A stretch of DNA of 64,000 bases from Dromiciops gliroides (Eukaryota; Chordata; Mammalia; Microbiotheria; Microbiotheriidae), in assembly GCF_019393635.1 (NCBI RefSeq), contig NC_057862.1, forward strand, positions 675,978,314 through 676,042,313. Reading direction: 5' to 3'. Positions 60,701 through 64,000 of the stretch are shown one piece after another. Below the pieces are notes generated by a model. The model worked only from the letters and a program-made list of their open reading frames with translations, was not told the DNA's origin and made no database searches. The position numbers and the translations under genes are program-made. Position 1 is the first letter of the stretch. Each line of letters begins with the position of its first letter.

Positions 60701-63700
60701 ATGCGTCGTTTATTGGTGGACCATGAGAAAGATTTCCACTGGAAAATCCAACACTTAGCACAGAATGACACTAACTCTAACAGTAAGTCAAATCCATTCA
60801 TCTCCCAAAACCTCTTTCCATCACACCTTGTCAATTTGTCTTTAAAGGCAATAGCTCTATCTCTAGTAGATCATACCACTGAGATAGATGTTCTTGGTCC
60901 CAATCCACTCTTATTTATTTCCATGGAGACAGATGTAAAAGATCCAACCATAAGCCTTAGGCTTCACCCATTTGGTGTCACCCATCTGGGTCACCATCCC
61001 CTTCTACAATATTTCTAAGACACCTCTGCCTTCAGCCCAATGACTTTAACTACTTCCCAAACTTTCTTAATCAATAAACCTGAACTCAGAGGATGATGCT
61101 ATATGCACTTTTTTAGCCCCTGAGTTTAAGAATGGCGGAAGTCCATCCTGTTTACTTATCTCCACTCTATTCACCTGGATTTTAGAGCCTATTACAAGGT
61201 CCAACACCCTTCATTCTCTTTTACCCTGCAATTACACACAACAGTGGTATTACAATCCAAAAGTGGTATTTTCTAGTCTTTGTTTTAAAAAGAAGAGAAT
61301 ACTCAAATTCAGATACAAAGGTCCCTAAAGCATTAAGAGCTTAAAGCTACACTAAGACTTTGGGAAACACACTGTATAACATACCAATTCAAATTTCATG
61401 TTGTAGAAAATATGTGGTCCCAGAATGAAGAGAACCCAACTCCTAAGTCAGTTCTATCTTTGTACAATTCCCTATCTGAATTTTGCTGGTATTCTCCAGA
61501 GACAGGGAGTCTTACTTGATTGTTGTCACAAGAAAATTTAACCCAAAACATAAGGTTAAATATGTGTGTATGTATGTATGTATGTATGTATGTATGTACA
61601 TATATATATCACCTTTCCTAGAGGTCCCCCAAAGATGGGTCTCTCTTTCAGGTTCCCTGCCCCTGTCTCCTTCCCTCCCAGAGGAAAAACACCCCAATGT
61701 CCCTCCACAGGAAACCACACATGGCAGGTCCTTGCAGATTGTGAAATAAACAATGACATCAAGTTAAAGAGCCATGTCCATTTAATTTGGGATGGAGAGG
61801 AATATTACAGGATTGATGAAGAGGTTGGGCACTGGGAGACCTTAAAGCCTGAAGTCAAGAAATACCAGTACTTTCTAGAGACTCGCTTCTGGACCTACAT
61901 AATGAAACACTACATGAAACGATATTGTGTTGACATGATGAGGAAAGTCGTTGGGTACTCAAACTTAAGAGATAATGGTGAGTGTTTACTTCTTCCCATC
62001 TCCTTCCAGGAGGTCCAGGTTCACCTTCATCATCCTGCACAGTAACTGTAGCCCTAGAGAGACAGGCAGAATCCCTAACTTCTGACCATAGCTCCAACTC
62101 ACGATGGGAAAATCAGAGAAAAGTGAGAAAAGGTTGAGGATCTTTCTTTTTTCCTCCTTTCTTTTTTCTTACTTTCTTTTCTCATTTCCTTCTTTCTTTC
62201 TGACTCTCCTTTTTCTTTTCTTTCCTTTTTTCTGTCTTTCTCTCTGTCCTTTTTCTTCCCTCCCTCCTTCATTCCTTCCTTTTTTCCTCTTTCCTTCCTC
62301 CCTTCTATCTCCTGTGCTTGTTTTCTTTGTTTTTTTTCCTTCCATTCTTTTGCTCATGTTAAAGTCTTCCTCAGCTTACCTCATCAAGGCATGGAGATAA
62401 CTTTGGGAAATCAAAGGCTATAGTAGCTGAATGAAAACATACTCTGACATCCTACAAAGTTGGGAAAACTTTGGCAAAGGCCAGGCATTATGGACTATGT
62501 GTCTGCAGTCTAATGAGCAGTCTAACAAAATTGATAACACCACCAACAAGGAGGTAGGTAACCAGGTAATGTTTTCTTTTTATTTTGTTGGGCTTTGGGT
62601 GGGAAGTGACAGAAACACATGAAGGATAGCTTAGTAGCATGGTGGGGTCTGCAATCTACATCATTAGAAGTCATCCCACTGAGGAAATCATTGATCATAT
62701 GGAATATTGACCTATTGAAGAAGATTCTGTTCTTAATCCATCATAGCAGACCAAACTACTTGAAGGTGGTTTAGAAACCTGCTGGTGATGTAATCATTGA
62801 CACCAATAGATGTTGACTCTGTAACTAGTGTTTACCTATGTAATGATTGGAATGACGCCACCTACTGGGAGACTTGCTGTGGAAAGCTCCACCATGAGGA
62901 AAATGCCTCAGAGGCATTGTGGCTTTTCCTTGGCGTCAGGAAATGATGTTTGCTCATGGGTGCTGTCTATCAAGGCTACCAGCCAATCAACTTGAGGAGC
63001 CTCCTATGGTCTGGGAGGAGACAGGAAGGAGGAAAGGGAGCCTGCGCAGAGAGCGCTGGCCTTTTTGGTTTCCTGACTTGATGGTGGTGGCGGCAGAGGA
63101 CTTCACAGGAAATTGAGGAAAGATAGGAATACCAGGCTGTAGAATTCTGTTCTCAATCTTTTTCTTTCTATTTTCCAATAAACCCTTAAAAACCTAAACT
63201 CGTTTTATCAGTGATTTTTAGTCAGTTTCCCCCAAACTGGGGGAACAGATTAGAATCCACATTAGAATCTTAAATTACACACCTACCACTCTTCTAGGTG
63301 TCCAGGGAGATACAAAGAGTTATAGGCTATCATGATACTCTCAAAAACCTGATGGGTTCATTGGGTCCAATAGGATAGAGGATGCTGCATCAAGGAGACT
63401 GGGGACATCAGTGAAGGTAGATTATGACATGAGGCCTTCTTTCTTGATCTCTGCTCCAGTGCCCCCTGAAGTGACTGTATCCCACCATGTCAGCCCAGAA
63501 GGCAGCAGCATTCTCTCCTGCACAGCCAGAGGCTTCTACCCTCACTCTATCCTGCTGCACTGGAGAAGAATGGGAAGCTCGGTGTATGGGGAAAGGAGAA
63601 CTTCCAGTGGCACCCTGCCCAATATGGATTCTACCTTCTACCTTCAAGTTACCTTAAAGCTCCCACCAGAGGACTCAGAGAAAGATTATACTTGTGTGGT

Positions 63701-63989
63701 AGAACACAGTGAGCTGAAGAGCCCTGCTGTGTATCCAGGTTAGTGTTTTCAGCCAAGCAATCTATGATTCAATCACATTCTCAGAAGACCAGGTCCCAGA
63801 ATGTAGTCCATTCTCCTCCTCCTCCTTTCATTGAATCTACAACCACTTACATTGTACCCTTTCTCCCTATAGTACCTGAAAAGCCCAAAATGGGGAAGCC
63901 TTGGGTCCTGGCACTGGGTATTGTGTTAGCTGTCATTCTACTGTTCTGCTGTGCTGGGACCTTCATTGCTTGGAAGAAAAGGAAGTCAG
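57652..63989 (+). CDS. MHC class I-like heavy chain (UT-like), apparently intact, cut by window edge
   Basis: Five exons, all joined in phase 1: 57652-57736, 60522-60782, 61711-61977, 63460-63738, 63873-63989. Together they give 336 open codons; cytoplasmic exons lie beyond the window. The product should be a type I membrane protein: signal peptide 1-28, alpha1 29-115, alpha2 116-204, Ig-like alpha3 205-297, transmembrane helix about 308-331, then basic WKKRKS. Disulphide pairs Cys126-Cys188 (alpha2) and Cys225-Cys283 (alpha3) are present. Sequons NDT (110-112) and NHT (117-119) flank the alpha1/alpha2 join. Divergence from classical class I and the marsupial context suggest the UT family, whose ligands are unknown. 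It could also be another non-classical class I lineage. No stop or broken splice site is seen. Confidence 0.88.
58375..59240 (+). mobile_element. L1 LINE ORF2 3' fragment in intron 1
   Basis: It parallels 47490-48180 of the full-length L1: 'gataaaggtctcctatatca', 'aatgcaaataaaacacctat', 'tcattgttggtggaattgga', 'aacccaaagaatgttgtata'. Old, with many stops and frame changes. Confidence 0.8.
60090..60345 (-). repeat. MIR-type SINE, minus strand, in intron 1
   Basis: 'cctacaatgtgccaggcact', 'ttttatggataaggaaactc', 'ccaggtcacacagcctaagt' and 'tgtccactgcaccacctacc' are inverted MIR order. It ends about 175 bases before exon 2. The AT-rich stretch 59800-60080 is unassigned. Confidence 0.7.
60522..60782 (+). 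CDS. Exon 2, alpha1 domain
   Basis: It reads HHRHVVQFTAVGTIQSLLEL, FLDDVETVSYNKV, IPWISKVLEVD, RRLLVDHEKDFHWKIQHL, QNDTNSN and ends at gtaagt. 'H-x-V-x-F-T-A-V-G' fills the class I strand 1 place and 'FLDD' the strand 2-3 region; the helix follows PW. The place of canonical Tyr7 is Gln36, and no Tyr84 equivalent precedes the NDT glycosylation sequon. Confidence 0.88.
61561..61610. repeat. (GTAT)n microsatellite in intron 2
   Basis: About nine GTAT units about 100 bases before exon 3. They give spurious tyrosine/valine/cysteine open frames on both strands. Confidence 0.9.
61711..61977 (+). CDS. Exon 3, alpha2 domain
   Basis: Acceptor 'gtccctccacag', donor gtgagt. It reads NHTWQVLADCEINNDIKLKS, HLIWDGEEYYRIDEEVGHW, YQYFLETRFWTYIMKHYMKR, YCVDMMRKVVGYSNLRDN. 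Cys126 and Cys188 stand 62 apart (63 in classical class I). Counting back from Cys188, Tyr183 fits canonical Tyr159, but the places of Lys146, Trp147 and Tyr171 hold Phe, Leu and Val. Confidence 0.9.
62125..62345. repeat. Polypyrimidine (CT-rich) tract in intron 3
   Basis: Nearly pure C/T for about 200 bases (TTTCC, TTCC, CTTT units). The phenylalanine/serine-rich frame on the plus strand and its lysine/arginine shadow are artefacts. Confidence 0.85.
62839..63281 (+). mobile_element. Solo LTR, related family, in intron 3 of the class I-like gene
   Basis: It starts TGTAATGATTGGAATGACGC, contains the family's 'ttccttggcgtcaggaaatg' and a late AATAAACCC polyadenylation signal, and ends TTAAATTACACA. 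CCTA is duplicated at 62835-62838 and 63282-63285. About 443 bp with a longer, diverged 3' half, so a different and older subfamily than the 40541 LTRs. Sense orientation relative to the gene. Confidence 0.85.
63460..63738 (+). CDS. Exon 4, alpha3 Ig-like domain
   Basis: Acceptor 'tctctgctccag', donor gttagt. It reads VPPEVTVSHHVSPEGSSILS, CTARGFYPHSILLHWRRMGS, GTLPNMDSTFYLQVTLKLPP, DYTCVVEHSEL. This is a strong C1-set Ig match (C..GFYP....W......FY......DYTC.V.H). The loop that contacts CD8 in classical molecules reads GSSVYGERRTSSG, without the acidic DQTQDTE-like motif. Confidence 0.95.
63873..63989 (+). CDS. Exon 5, stalk and transmembrane segment
   Basis: Acceptor 'ttctccctatag', donor gtatgc (non-ideal but valid GT). 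It reads PEKPKMGKPW, hydrophobic VLALGIVLAVILLFCCAGTF, IAWKKRKS. Two adjacent cysteines lie in the membrane segment. The basic run is the usual stop-transfer. Cytoplasmic exons are outside the window. Confidence 0.88.
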
Positions 63990-64000
63990 GTATGCATGTA

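Noticed and set aside
62104-62400. Phenylalanine/serine-rich frame and lysine/arginine-rich shadow in intron 3
   Set aside because: Produced by a polypyrimidine tract; no motif and no conservation expected.

Overview
The window is mammalian nuclear DNA and almost certainly from a marsupial. Fourteen copies of one tRNA-derived CORE-type SINE (starting GGGGCAGCTAGGTGGCGCAG, ending ACTTAACCCCAATTGCC) are scattered through it. Around them lie L1 lineages with marsupial-type ORF1 and ORF2, abundant MIR and L2 remnants, and two MHC class I-like loci that resemble the UT class I family known from marsupials and monotremes. The SINE type leans towards an Australian marsupial, but the species cannot be fixed from this sequence alone.

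Host genes. An apparently intact MHC class I-like gene runs on the plus strand from 57652 to the right edge: leader, alpha1, alpha2, alpha3 and transmembrane exons, all phase 1 with good splice sites, giving 336 codons before the window ends. A related gene lies on the minus strand at the left (about 11339 down to 4029). It is a pseudogene: its alpha2 exon carries a SINE, and there are stops and frameshifts in several exons. The two are divergently oriented, about 46 kb apart. The only other recognisable host sequence is a processed pseudogene of HNRNPA2B1 (about 22500 to 21370, minus).

Region by region. 1-13 kb: the class I pseudogene, SINE/MIR copies and an ERV fossil with its 3' LTR (7960-9880). 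13.5-15.4 kb: an old L1 5' fragment. 15.4-21 kb: mostly unique sequence with MIR/L2 scraps. 21.4-33 kb: HNRNPA2B1 pseudogene, L1 3' ends, and a tandem segmental duplication (about 23.5-26.3 and 29.4-32.7 kb) whose two copies gained different insertions. 33-37.5 kb: unique sequence and SINEs. 37.5-48.6 kb: a full-length L1 split by a 3.7-kb LTR element, a solo LTR and two SINEs. 48.6-57 kb: solo LTR, microsatellites, MIRs and unannotated sequence. 57.4-64 kb: the class I-like gene, with a candidate interferon-response element upstream and repeats in its introns.

The biology of most interest is the class I-like gene. It keeps the class I fold signatures but lacks most residues that hold peptide termini and has no recognisable CD8-contact loop. 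The second item of interest is a structurally complete 3.7-kb LTR element that carries a 300-codon open frame of unknown nature and no recognisable gag, pol or env. Solo LTRs of the same family are dotted through the window, one of them inside an intron of the class I-like gene.
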